Below the pieces are notes generated by a model. It was given only the letters and a program-made list of their open reading frames with translations, searched no databases and was not told where the DNA came from. From Hyphomicrobiales bacterium (GTDB taxonomy: Bacteria > Pseudomonadota > Alphaproteobacteria > Rhizobiales > Hyphomicrobiaceae), in NCBI GenBank assembly GCA_025353015.1, contig JANXRM010000001.1, forward strand, positions 1-48,995: DNA of 48,995 nt, read 5' to 3'. This document shows, one piece after another, positions 35,557 to 45,146 of this stretch. The position numbers and the translations under genes are program-made. Each line of letters starts with the position of its first letter. Positions within the stretch are counted from its first letter, which is position 1.

Positions 35557-35922
35557 TCACGAAGACCCGGTCGCTCGCGTGACAAGGACGATCCCGGCGA
35601 AGATCAGCCCTATGCCTAACAAGTGCGTCAGGCCGAGGCTTTCTTTCAGCACGAACGCGCTCACGGCAGCCAGCAAAGCAAGCGTAAGTCCAATCGATAC
35701 AGGGTAGGCGATCGCGAGGTCAACACGCGACAGTATGGCCAGCCAAAGCGCAAACGAAGCAACGTAGAGAATGCCACCCGACGCAACTTGCAAAAGCGGT
35801 TTCAATGGTAGGTGCGCCAATCCTCCATTGGCATTTCGTAACGCCGGCGCCCCGAGCTTCAGCAGCAGCAATCCGAGGACGCTGAGGACGGCATAAGACG
35901 CAATGAGAAGCACGTTGGTCAA
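35557..35922 (-). CDS. Small four-helix DMT/EamA-like membrane protein (ArnE/ArnF-like)
   Basis: A 121-residue inner-membrane protein with four hydrophobic helices, the size of small multidrug-resistance and ArnE/ArnF proteins. Helix 3-4 contains DLAIAYPVSIGLTLALLAAVSAFV, where a conserved Tyr-Pro is typical, and ends with GIGLIFAGIVLVT. In this setting a flippase for a polyprenyl-phosphate sugar is more likely than drug efflux. A TTG at 35922 overlaps the upstream stop (TTGA); a GTG at 35913 is another possible start. Confidence 0.82.
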   Translation of the reverse strand: MTNVLLIASYAVLSVLGLLLLKLGAPALRNANGGLAHLPLKPLLQVASGGILYVASFALWLAILSRVDLAIAYPVSIGLTLALLAAVSAFVLKESLGLTHLLGIGLIFAGIVLVTRATGSS

Positions 35923-36818
35923 GCGCCCGTGCCATCAGGGATGGCCCCCCGCTTGCGGCCAACCACATACATGATGTCGAACAGGTTCGCGGTTAGGCTC
36001 AAATCGAAAAGTGGCAATCGCTGCAGGGTGTTATAGATCGCCGGCCGGTTTGCCTTCAAGACGGAGATAAAATAGAGGACCGACCGCAGTTTGCGGGAAT
36101 TCCCGGGATGCGACAGATGCACGACATCGAAGCCTTGCCGTTCGAGCAGGCGCTTTAGGGTCGACGCCGAAAAATAGTGCAGATGCGTCGGTGGATGGAT
36201 CATCCTCCACGACTTGCCACGCAGGCGCGCGTTCAGTGACCCGATGTCACCCGTTGTGATGGCGAGTAGACCGCCAGGCTTCAAGTCTTTGGCCGCTTTC
36301 CCAATGAACAGGTCGGGCCGGCGCAGGTGCTCGATCGTATCCCACATGGTGATGCAGTCGACGGGCCGCTTGAGATCGAATGCAAGGTAGTCTCCTTCCC
36401 TCGCATCTGTTTGCTGTTCCGCGACGGCTTTTCGTACCGCATCGGCCGAGATGTCGATACCGGATGCCACTTTGACGTAAGGGACCACCACTTGCAGGAA
36501 ATATCCGTAGGCGCAGCCAATTTCAAACAGTTCGGCGGCTTGGAAGTCCGGCGCAAGTTGCCGCAGAACGGCAATGCGGCGCTGGAAATTGAGCTTCAAG
36601 CTCTCGGCTTCGGCCGTATAGTCGAGATACTCTTGTCCATGGAAATAGTCGCGGCCATAGAGGCGCTTCAAATCCTCGTCACTGAGCTTGAGATCGGTTG
36701 TGATAAAGCCGCATTCCAAGCAGCTCATCAACCCAGGTAGATGCGCCGCGCCGAGGCGCCCCATGCAAACGATGCAGGAGAGTTGCGACGCGTGGTCTTC
36801 CGGTCCGTCATGCGCCAA
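35919..36818 (-). CDS. SAM-dependent methyltransferase with N-terminal zinc ribbon
   Basis: A 299-residue protein. The first 40 residues hold CIVC and CLEC, a four-cysteine zinc site common in sugar C-methyltransferases and related enzymes. The methyltransferase core has LFEIGCAYGYFLQVV, GIDISADAV, TMWDTIEHLRRPD and KPGGLLAITTGD. The C-terminal part, with the HPPTHLHYFSASTLKRLLE segment, is typical of this glycan-associated group. The TTG start at 36818 is needed to keep the zinc motif but lacks a clear ribosome-binding site. It is the first gene of the leftward block. Confidence 0.85.
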   Translation of the reverse strand: MAHDGPEDHASQLSCIVCMGRLGAAHLPGLMSCLECGFITTDLKLSDEDLKRLYGRDYFHGQEYLDYTAEAESLKLNFQRRIAVLRQLAPDFQAAELFEIGCAYGYFLQVVVPYVKVASGIDISADAVRKAVAEQQTDAREGDYLAFDLKRPVDCITMWDTIEHLRRPDLFIGKAAKDLKPGGLLAITTGDIGSLNARLRGKSWRMIHPPTHLHYFSASTLKRLLERQGFDVVHLSHPGNSRKLRSVLYFISVLKANRPAIYNTLQRLPLFDLSLTANLFDIMYVVGRKRGAIPDGTGA

Positions 36819-38363
<1,545 letters not shown>

Positions 38364-38371
38364 CGACACAC

Positions 38372-39562
38372 ATGTCTGGGCACAAATTTCTGCCCTACGG
38401 GCGTCACGACATCAGTGATGCCGATGTCGCAGCGGTCGTTGCGGTGTTGCGCTCCGATGCATTGACGACCGGCCCGCTCGTCGAGGTGTTCGAACAGGCT
38501 TTTGCCAGCGCCAGTGGCGCTGCGCACGCGATTTCCTGCAACTCCGGCACTGCCGCCTTGCATCTTGCTTGCATGGGTGTCGGGCTCGGCCCTGGCTTGG
38601 CAGCAATCGTTCCGAGCATAACCTTCGTTGCCACCGCCAATGCTGTCCGCATGACGGGCGCAGAGGTCGTGTTTGCTGATGTCGATTCTGAAACCGGCCT
38701 GCTCACCGCCGCGCACTTGGCGGCGGCGATACGAAGGGCGCAGCAGCAGGGCCTCCAGCTTCGCGCGGCGATGCCCGTTCATCTCAATGGCCAGTCTTGC
38801 GACATGCAGGCATTGGCCCAAATCGCTGATGCCACTGGCATCGATCTCATCGAGGACGCCTGTCATGCCTTCGGTGCGCCAGGTATCGGCGCCTGCACGC
38901 ACTCGAAGTTTGCGTGTTTTTCGACACACCCGGTGAAAGCCGTCGCGACTGGCGAAGGCGGCGTGCTTACCACCTCGGACGCCGAATTGGCGCGGCGCGC
39001 CAGGCAGCTGCGAAGCCATGGCCTTGAGCGTGAGGCGATCCGATACAAGGACAAGGCCCTGTCTCTCGCTGCCACCGGCGAACCGCATCCGTGGTCCTAC
39101 GAGATGCACGAGATCGGCTGGAACTATCGCATGCCCGACATACTCTGCGCGCTCGGGATTTCGCAAATCAAGCGCCTCGCGGCATTTCAGGCCCGCAGGC
39201 GGGAGATCGCGGGCCTGTACGATCGGGAACTCACGGCTCTGGCGCCAGCCTTGCGGCCAGTGCCGCATGGAGTGGCCGCCCACGGCTGGCATCTCTATCC
39301 CGTGCTCATTGATTTCGAGAAACTCGGTCGCACCCGCAATGCCGTAATGGCGCAGCTCCGCGACTCCGGCATTGGAACCCAGGTGCACTATATCCCAGTC
39401 CACCGGCAACCCTACTACAACGACCGCGGGCGTCCCGAACTTCCCGGCGCCGAGGCCTACTATGGCAGGTGTTTGTCATTGCCCTTCTACACGACGTTGC
39501 GCGACGACGAGGTTCAACGCGTGGTGACGGCTCTGACCAACATCGTGAAAGCGAACGCGTGA
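38372..39562 (+). CDS. pseC: UDP-4-keto-6-deoxy-AltNAc aminotransferase
   Basis: PLP-dependent DegT/DnrJ/EryC1-type aminotransferase of 396 residues, adding the C4 amino group to the PseB product. Markers are SCNSGTAALHLA, the PLP-contacting IDLIEDACHAFG, the Schiff-base lysine Lys189 (FSTHPVKAVATGEGG), and the C-terminal WHLYPVLIDF and QVHYIPVHRQPYY. These fit PseC closely. The ATG at 38372 is preceded by a short gap from pseB. The stop overlaps the next gene as GTGA. Confidence 0.92.
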   Translation: MSGHKFLPYGRHDISDADVAAVVAVLRSDALTTGPLVEVFEQAFASASGAAHAISCNSGTAALHLACMGVGLGPGLAAIVPSITFVATANAVRMTGAEVVFADVDSETGLLTAAHLAAAIRRAQQQGLQLRAAMPVHLNGQSCDMQALAQIADATGIDLIEDACHAFGAPGIGACTHSKFACFSTHPVKAVATGEGGVLTTSDAELARRARQLRSHGLEREAIRYKDKALSLAATGEPHPWSYEMHEIGWNYRMPDILCALGISQIKRLAAFQARRREIAGLYDRELTALAPALRPVPHGVAAHGWHLYPVLIDFEKLGRTRNAVMAQLRDSGIGTQVHYIPVHRQPYYNDRGRPELPGAEAYYGRCLSLPFYTTLRDDEVQRVVTALTNIVKANA

Positions 39563-40431
39563 AGCTCGCGCTCGGCTCGGTGCAATTCGGTTTGCCATAT
39601 GGCGCGCGAAAACGATCAGCGGCCGTGTCAGGCGATGAAGTCCGCCGCATGCTGGCCTGGGCTTGGTCGCATGACATCGACTTGATCGATACCGCGCCCG
39701 CCTATGGGAACGCAGAAGCGGTCATTGCCGCGCACCGGCCGGCAAACGCACAATTCGAGATTGTCACGAAATTGGCACGGATCTCGGACGACAACGGACC
39801 GTCAGCGGTCCTAGACGCCGTAAGGCAATCGTTCGAACTGAACGGCGGCCGGTCGCTATGGGGCGTCCTCGTGCATCATGTGCCGGACCTACTCGGACCC
39901 GGCGGAGATAGCCTGTTCAACGGTTTGTCGAGGTTGCGAGACGAAGGCGTAACACGCCGGGTTGGCGTTTCGGTCTACGATCCCGAAACGCTCGCTAGTG
40001 TGCTCGCGCGATTTCCTGTCGAAGTCGTGCAGTTACCGCTGAATGTGCTGGATCAACGCTTCATGCAGACCGGCAGCCTCGACGTTCTGGCCCGGCGCGG
40101 AATCGAGGTCCATGTCCGCTCGATCTTTCTGCAAGGGATGTTGCTCGTCGAGCCGGCCAAGCTGCCAGCCCATCTGCAGCCGGCTCGGCGCCAGATGGAA
40201 AGACTTCGCCGGGACGCCGCCGAAGCCGGCATCGACCCCGGATCGGCGTTGTTCGGCTACGCCAGGACGTGCAATAGCGTTGGTCGCGTTGTCATTGGGG
40301 CCGACTCCGTCGACGACCTGATGGCCAATGTCGAGGCCTTCGCCGCGTCGGACAGGGCATCCAAGCTAGACTTCTCGCGCTATGCGGTGACGGATCCGAG
40401 TATCATCGACCCGCGAGCGTGGCCATCATGA
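39559..40431 (+). CDS. Aldo/keto reductase inside the pse operon
   Basis: A 290-residue oxidoreductase starting at a GTG that overlaps the pseC stop. The barrel tetrad is recognisable: Asp44 and Tyr49 (LIDTAPAYGN), Lys71 (IVTKLA) and a His at 106-107 (VLVHHVP). The start MKLALGSVQFGLPYGA is typical of a subgroup found in surface-polysaccharide clusters. It is not part of the standard pseudaminic pathway, so it may reduce or oxidise a side-chain or intermediate; its place between pseC and the cytidylyltransferase suggests a linked role. Cofactor and substrate are unknown. Confidence 0.85.
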   Translation: MKLALGSVQFGLPYGARKRSAAVSGDEVRRMLAWAWSHDIDLIDTAPAYGNAEAVIAAHRPANAQFEIVTKLARISDDNGPSAVLDAVRQSFELNGGRSLWGVLVHHVPDLLGPGGDSLFNGLSRLRDEGVTRRVGVSVYDPETLASVLARFPVEVVQLPLNVLDQRFMQTGSLDVLARRGIEVHVRSIFLQGMLLVEPAKLPAHLQPARRQMERLRRDAAEAGIDPGSALFGYARTCNSVGRVVIGADSVDDLMANVEAFAASDRASKLDFSRYAVTDPSIIDPRAWPS

Positions 40432-41225
40432 GCGCCCCCCGAACGGCAGCTCGCGTAACGGCCATCCTGCAGGCGCGCACGACGTCGTCCCGGCTGCCTG
40501 GCAAAGTTCTCGCCGATCTCGAGGGCGCGCCGATGCTCTGGCGCCAGATCGAACGTATTCGCCGAGCGAAACTGATCGACCATCTCACTGTCGCAACCAG
40601 CGACGATCCCAGTGATGACGCCTTGGCAGTGATGCTGCGGGAACGCGGCGTATCGATGCACCGAGGCAGCCTTGATGACGTCCTGGCGCGGTTCGCCGGG
40701 GCTGCAGCCGAGCAAACCAGCCAGCATGTGGTCCGGTTGACCGGCGACTGTCCACTGGCCGACCCTGACGTTATCGATGCCACCATCGCGCATCATCTGG
40801 TCTGCGGCGGCGATATCACGGCCAATGCCGTCGAGCCGACGTTCCCGGATGGCCTGGATGTCGAAGTTCTTCGCAGCCCGATCCTGATCGACGCTGCGAA
40901 CGAGGCGGTGGCCAAGTTTGAACGCGAGCACGTCACGCAATTCTTCTACCGGCGGCCGGAACGCTTTCGTGTCGTCCACTACAAGCATAGCCGCGATTTG
41001 TCGGGCCTGCGCTGGACGGTCGACGAGCCCGCGGACTTGGCGTTCGTGCGCCGCGTCTACGCCGCACTGTATCGCGCGAATCCTGAATTCAGCATGCACG
41101 ATGTTTTGGACTTGATCGCGCGCGAGCCGCAGATCGCCGCTGTGAACGCCCAATTCGAGCGCAACGAAGGCCTTGCGCGCTCGATTGCGGCTGAACTGGC
41201 CGCGAACGACAAAGGGAAACGCTGA
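40428..41225 (+). CDS. SpsF/PseF-type cytidylyltransferase
   Basis: A 265-residue GT-A-like nucleotidyltransferase that probably activates the nonulosonic acid with CMP. Markers are AILQARTTSSRLPGKVL, RGSLDDVLARF, the metal-binding RLTGDCPLADPDVID, FPDGLDVEVL and LRWTVDEPADLAFV. This is the SpsF type of the Bacillus spore-coat operon, distinct from the NeuA/PseF type, but it takes the same step. The ATG overlaps the preceding stop (ATGA), and a one-base overlap (TGATG) ties it to the next gene. The exact acid substrate is inferred. Confidence 0.86.
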   Translation: MSAPRTAARVTAILQARTTSSRLPGKVLADLEGAPMLWRQIERIRRAKLIDHLTVATSDDPSDDALAVMLRERGVSMHRGSLDDVLARFAGAAAEQTSQHVVRLTGDCPLADPDVIDATIAHHLVCGGDITANAVEPTFPDGLDVEVLRSPILIDAANEAVAKFEREHVTQFFYRRPERFRVVHYKHSRDLSGLRWTVDEPADLAFVRRVYAALYRANPEFSMHDVLDLIAREPQIAAVNAQFERNEGLARSIAAELAANDKGKR

Positions 41226-42514
41226 TGTCCGAGCGCTATGCCAAATCAGAAGCACTCTACGGTCGAGCAAAAAAAACGATCCCACTCGCGGCGCAGACGT
41301 TCTCAAAGAGCATCACGCAGTTTCCCTATGGCGCCGCACCCTTGTTCGCCAGCCACGCCAAAGGCGCTCATCTCTGGGACGTCGATGGTAACGAATACAT
41401 CGATTTCATTAATGGTCTCGCATCGATCACGCTCGGCTACGCGGATCCGGATGTGAATGCCGCGGTCGTTGCACAGCTCCAGCAAGGCACGATTTTTTCT
41501 TTGAGCCACGAGCTGGAGTCCCGCGTCGCCGAACGTATCGTCGCGATGGTGCCATCAGCCGAAATGGTACGCTTCGGCAAGAATGGTTCGGACGCGACCT
41601 CGGGCGCGATCAGGGTTGCCAGAGCCGCAACCGGCCGCGATGTCGTGCTGGTTGCCGGCTATCATGGTTGGCAGGATTGGTACATCGGCTCGACGACCCG
41701 GAATAAGGGCGTGCCAAAAGCGACCCAGGCTTTGACGCACAAGTTCGTCTACAACGACGTCGACTCCTTGGCATCAAAGCTCGCCGAATTGGAGGGCACT
41801 GTTGCCGCCATCATCCTCGAACCTATGAACGTCGAGTACCCCAAGCCCGGCTATTTGCAGGCAGTTCGCGATCTCGCGACCAAGGCCGGCGCCGTCTTGA
41901 TCTTCGACGAGACGATAACGGGCTTCCGCTATGCCCGGGGCGGCGCGCAGGAGGAGTTCGGCGTCACACCTGACCTGACAACACTCGGCAAAGGACTCGC
42001 GAACGGCTTCCCGCTCGCCGCCGTCTGCGGCCGCGCCGATCTGATGAAAGAAATGGAGGAGATCTTTTTCTCCTTCACCATGGGCGGCGAGACGATCTCG
42101 TTGGCCGCCGCCGATGTCGTACTTTCCAAGATCGATCGCGAGCCCGTGCTGGCAACGATGCGGCAGCGGGGCGCGACCTTGCTCGAAGGACTGACCGAGC
42201 GCGTTGCAAGGCATGGTGCAAGCAAGTTCATGCGAACATCAGGGCATCCATGCTGGTCGTTCCTGAACATTTCAGATTGTGACGGCATCTCCTCGTTCGA
42301 GATCAAGACTCTCTGGATGCAGGAGATGTTCGCGCGCGGCATTCTCGCATTCGGCTCACACAACATCAGCTATGCGCACAGCGAAGCCGACATCGCGCGC
42401 ACGCTCGCCGTCTACGACGAGGTCTTGCCGCTGCTGGTCAAAGCTATCGCCAACCGTAGTGTCCGCCAACTTCTCAAGTGCGAGCCGCTCGTACCGCTCT
42501 TCAAAGTCCGGTGA
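41225..42514 (+). CDS. Class III aminotransferase (glutamate-1-semialdehyde-aminomutase-like)
   Basis: A 429-residue PLP enzyme. The cofactor-binding Asp228 is in LIFDETITGFRYARGG, the Schiff-base Lys256 in TTLGKGLANGFPLAA, and GKNGSDATSGAIRVARAATG forms the phosphate-loop region. It resembles HemL but lies in a glycan operon and lacks haem-synthesis neighbours, so an aminotransferase or aminomutase on a sugar derivative is likelier. SpsF-type and aldo/keto genes accompany similar enzymes in other surface-glycan clusters. The stop is followed at once by the acetyltransferase gene. Confidence 0.86.
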   Translation: MSERYAKSEALYGRAKKTIPLAAQTFSKSITQFPYGAAPLFASHAKGAHLWDVDGNEYIDFINGLASITLGYADPDVNAAVVAQLQQGTIFSLSHELESRVAERIVAMVPSAEMVRFGKNGSDATSGAIRVARAATGRDVVLVAGYHGWQDWYIGSTTRNKGVPKATQALTHKFVYNDVDSLASKLAELEGTVAAIILEPMNVEYPKPGYLQAVRDLATKAGAVLIFDETITGFRYARGGAQEEFGVTPDLTTLGKGLANGFPLAAVCGRADLMKEMEEIFFSFTMGGETISLAAADVVLSKIDREPVLATMRQRGATLLEGLTERVARHGASKFMRTSGHPCWSFLNISDCDGISSFEIKTLWMQEMFARGILAFGSHNISYAHSEADIARTLAVYDEVLPLLVKAIANRSVRQLLKCEPLVPLFKVR

Positions 42515-42551
42515 GGCGAAAATTCCCAGCGGTGGAACTCGGCATGTCAGC

Positions 42552-42992
42552 GTGCGGCGCGCAATCGTTGCCGACGCGCATGACATCTGGCGCTGGCGCA
42601 ATGACGAGACCACGCGCGCCGTATCGCGCAAGGCCACTGCCGTCACGTGGGAAGAACATCGGGTGTGGTTCGAGCAACGGCTCGCCAATTTGGATTCGTT
42701 GATTTTGATCGGAATGGCAGATGAGCGCACGGTTGGCGTTGTCCGTTTCGACAGGACCGTTGATCAGACTGCAGAGGTCAGTATCAATCTGGCACCGGAC
42801 GCTCGAGGCCAAGGCCTCGGCAAGGAGCTGCTACGTGCCGGTTGCGCGTTTGCCAGCAACGACGGCTTCGCCGCTATTTTCGATGCCGAAATCCGGTCGA
42901 TCAACCTGAGTTCACAGCGCATCTTCGAGCAGGCGGGGTTCGTGCGTCTCGAAACCCAAGGCCCATGGCTCAGATACCAACGCTCGGCATGA
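42552..42992 (+). CDS. pseH: PseH-like GNAT N-acetyltransferase
   Basis: A 146-residue GNAT-fold acetyltransferase, predicted to acetylate the 4-amino group in the pseudaminic pathway. The HDIWRWRNDETTR segment is typical of PseH and RimJ-like sugar acetyltransferases. Acetyl-CoA is held by SINLAPDARGQGLGKELL, and FEQAGFVRLETQGPWLRYQRS forms the end. The frame is open from 42279 within the previous gene. I chose the GTG at 42552 (VRRAIVADAHD), the first usable start after the aminotransferase stop; its ribosome-binding site is weak. Confidence 0.82.
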   Translation: MRRAIVADAHDIWRWRNDETTRAVSRKATAVTWEEHRVWFEQRLANLDSLILIGMADERTVGVVRFDRTVDQTAEVSINLAPDARGQGLGKELLRAGCAFASNDGFAAIFDAEIRSINLSSQRIFEQAGFVRLETQGPWLRYQRSA

Positions 42993-43038
42993 TGCGCAGT
43001 TCAAAGATCGTCTTTACCAAATCATCTGGCCATCAACA

Positions 43039-44097
43039 ATGCAAACCATGACTATCCCGATTGCAGGCCGCCTTGTCGGGGGCAATCAACCGCCCTATGT
43101 CGTCGCCGAATTGTCGGCGAACCATGGCGGACGCTTAGAGACGGCACTTGAAACAGTGGCAATGGCAAAAGCGCAGGGCGCCGACGCGGTCAAACTGCAG
43201 ACCTATACCGCCGACACGATTACGCTGGATCACGACAGTCCGGAGTTCCGCATCAAGGGCGGCCTTTGGGACGGACGCCGACTTTATGACCTCTATCAGG
43301 AGGCTCACACGCCGTGGGACTGGCACGCGCCGCTGTTTGCCCGTGCCCGCGAACTCGGCATCACCATGTTCTCCACGCCGTTCGACGATACGGCGGTCGA
43401 CTTGCTGCAGTCGCTCAAAGCACCCGCCTACAAGGTCGCGTCGTTCGAGCTGATTGATCATCCGCTGATCGAGCGCGTGGCCGCGACGGGCAAGCCGGTC
43501 ATTATGTCGACGGGCATGGCCTCGCTCGAGGAAATCGACGAGTCGGTCGCAGTTTTCCGCAACTCTGGAGGGCGCGAGCTTATCCTGCTTCACTGCATCA
43601 GCGGTTATCCCACGCCCGCTGAACAATCGAACTTGCGTAAAATTCCAATGCTGGCGGAGCGCTATAAATGCGCCATTGGACTTTCCGATCACACCTTAGG
43701 CACCGAGGTCTCCATCGCGGCAGTAGCGCTCGGCGCCTGCTTCATAGAAAAGCACGTCGCGCTGCGCCGCGCGGATGGCGGCCCCGACGCTGCGTTCTCG
43801 CTCGAACCGGACGAACTGCGCGCACTCGTATATGGCGCCCGAACGGCTCACGCCGCTTTGGGCTCAGGTGTAGCCGCAAGGTCGGAAGTCGAGTCGGGAA
43901 ACCTCATGTTTCGCCGCTCGATCTACGTCGTCCGTGACATCCGGGCAGGTGAACCTTTTACAAACGACAATGTCCGCATCATCCGGCCGGGCTTCGGCTT
44001 ACCCCCGAAGCAATTGCCAAGCGTCATTGGCCGCCGCACCACCCGTGACCTCGCACGCGGCACGGCGTTGGCCGTCGATATGATCGACCTGGGTTGA
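43039..44097 (+). CDS. pseI: Pseudaminic acid synthase
   Basis: Condenses the 6-deoxy-diacetamido-altrose sugar with phosphoenolpyruvate to a nonulosonic acid. The 352 residues contain an N-terminal TIM-barrel NeuB domain with VVAELSANHGG, VKLQTYTADTITL, STPFDDTAVDLL, and MSTGMASLEEID, and the KHVALRRADGGPDAAFSLEP segment that fits PseI rather than NeuB. The C-terminal SAF domain (RSIYVVRDIRAGEPFTNDNV) is complete. It follows the acetyltransferase by 46 bases, and its stop is four bases before the next start. Confidence 0.94.
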   Translation: MQTMTIPIAGRLVGGNQPPYVVAELSANHGGRLETALETVAMAKAQGADAVKLQTYTADTITLDHDSPEFRIKGGLWDGRRLYDLYQEAHTPWDWHAPLFARARELGITMFSTPFDDTAVDLLQSLKAPAYKVASFELIDHPLIERVAATGKPVIMSTGMASLEEIDESVAVFRNSGGRELILLHCISGYPTPAEQSNLRKIPMLAERYKCAIGLSDHTLGTEVSIAAVALGACFIEKHVALRRADGGPDAAFSLEPDELRALVYGARTAHAALGSGVAARSEVESGNLMFRRSIYVVRDIRAGEPFTNDNVRIIRPGFGLPPKQLPSVIGRRTTRDLARGTALAVDMIDLG

Positions 44098-44101
44098 TTT
44101 G

Positions 44102-45097
44102 ATGGCATTGGCGATAGCCCATCGACGCGACGACGTTGATCAATTCGAAAAATGGCAACAATCGTCAGCATTTTTGGCAATTGACGAGCATCCATTTTAC
44201 GGCGGCTTCGGGCGCTCGTACTACCCGCTGATCTATGGCAAGGAACGTCAAGACGTCAGCTTTGCCGTTCTACATGACGGCACCCCATGCTTGATGGCCT
44301 GTTGCACAGTTGGCCTCTCGGCCATCGACTACTACGGGCTGCCAGCAGCACTTTTTGTGTCCTCGTCTATTCCACACCAACTCGCTCACCGCGCTGTCGC
44401 CCTGGCCGTAAACACGCTGCGGCAGCAGTATGCGAGTATGATTCTTACGGTCGGCACCGGCGTTCTGGAAATCGGAGAGGCATCATCCGGATTCGGCGAT
44501 GTGCTATTGGCGAGCGGGCTTCGGCCAACGTCGCGCCGCACGGGTATCTGCGATTTGTCGCTCGACGAAAATGCCCTCAGGCTGGCGATCAGAAAGTCAT
44601 ACCGTTCCCTTGTTAATTGGGGAAAAAGAACACTGCAGCCCGTGTTCGTCAATTCTGGCAATCCGGATCGCGACGCCTTTGCCAGCTACCAGGACTTCCA
44701 TCTCAAAATCGCTGGAAGAAGCACGCGCGGTCAGGACACTTGGGACGCGATGTTCGCTTGGATCACTGGCGGCGGCGGCGAATTGCTGTTGTATCGACTG
44801 GAGTCTGGCGATCTCGTTGCAGGCACGATGGTCGTCGATGGCCGAACGGCCTCCTACTATGCCTCTGGTGTGTACGATCGCGAACGTTTCGACAAGCCGA
44901 TGGGGCATTGGCCCCTGCACAATGCCATCTTGCGCAGCCGGGAGCGCGGCATGAAATGGTTTGACCTCGGTGAAATTCCGGACGAAGGGACTGTCAGTGC
45001 CAAAGAGTTCTCGATCGGCTACTTCAAGCGTGGTTTTGCTACCGAGACGCGATCCAGCCTGATTTGGTCTCCCAAAACGGCCGAAGTCGTATGCTGA
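44102..45097 (+). CDS. FemAB/GNAT-like transferase
   Basis: A 331-residue cytoplasmic protein with the double GNAT-like layout of FemAB/BioF2-type acyl- or aminoacyl-transferases. Recognisable parts are the LRLAIRKSYRSLVNWGKR segment, LLYRLESGDLVAGTMVV and the C-terminal WFDLGEIPDEGTVSAKEFSIGYFKRGF. The donor is not known; it may add an acyl or aminoacyl group to a glycan. An ATG at 44102 is preceded by TTG at 44099 in frame. It is just after pseI and probably in the same operon. Confidence 0.8.
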   Translation: MALAIAHRRDDVDQFEKWQQSSAFLAIDEHPFYGGFGRSYYPLIYGKERQDVSFAVLHDGTPCLMACCTVGLSAIDYYGLPAALFVSSSIPHQLAHRAVALAVNTLRQQYASMILTVGTGVLEIGEASSGFGDVLLASGLRPTSRRTGICDLSLDENALRLAIRKSYRSLVNWGKRTLQPVFVNSGNPDRDAFASYQDFHLKIAGRSTRGQDTWDAMFAWITGGGGELLLYRLESGDLVAGTMVVDGRTASYYASGVYDRERFDKPMGHWPLHNAILRSRERGMKWFDLGEIPDEGTVSAKEFSIGYFKRGFATETRSSLIWSPKTAEVVC

Positions 45098-45146
45098 TAG
45101 ACTATGCGTGCCGGAAGCCGCGGCGGCCAACCGACAGTCCTTTTTG

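Noticed and set aside
41225-42514. hemL (glutamate-1-semialdehyde aminomutase)
   Set aside because: The fold matches, but no haem-synthesis genes are near and the gene is translationally coupled inside a glycan operon.
44102-45097. Candidate for the missing PseG
   Set aside because: The protein has FemAB/GNAT features and none of the GT-B-like UDP-binding pattern expected of PseG.
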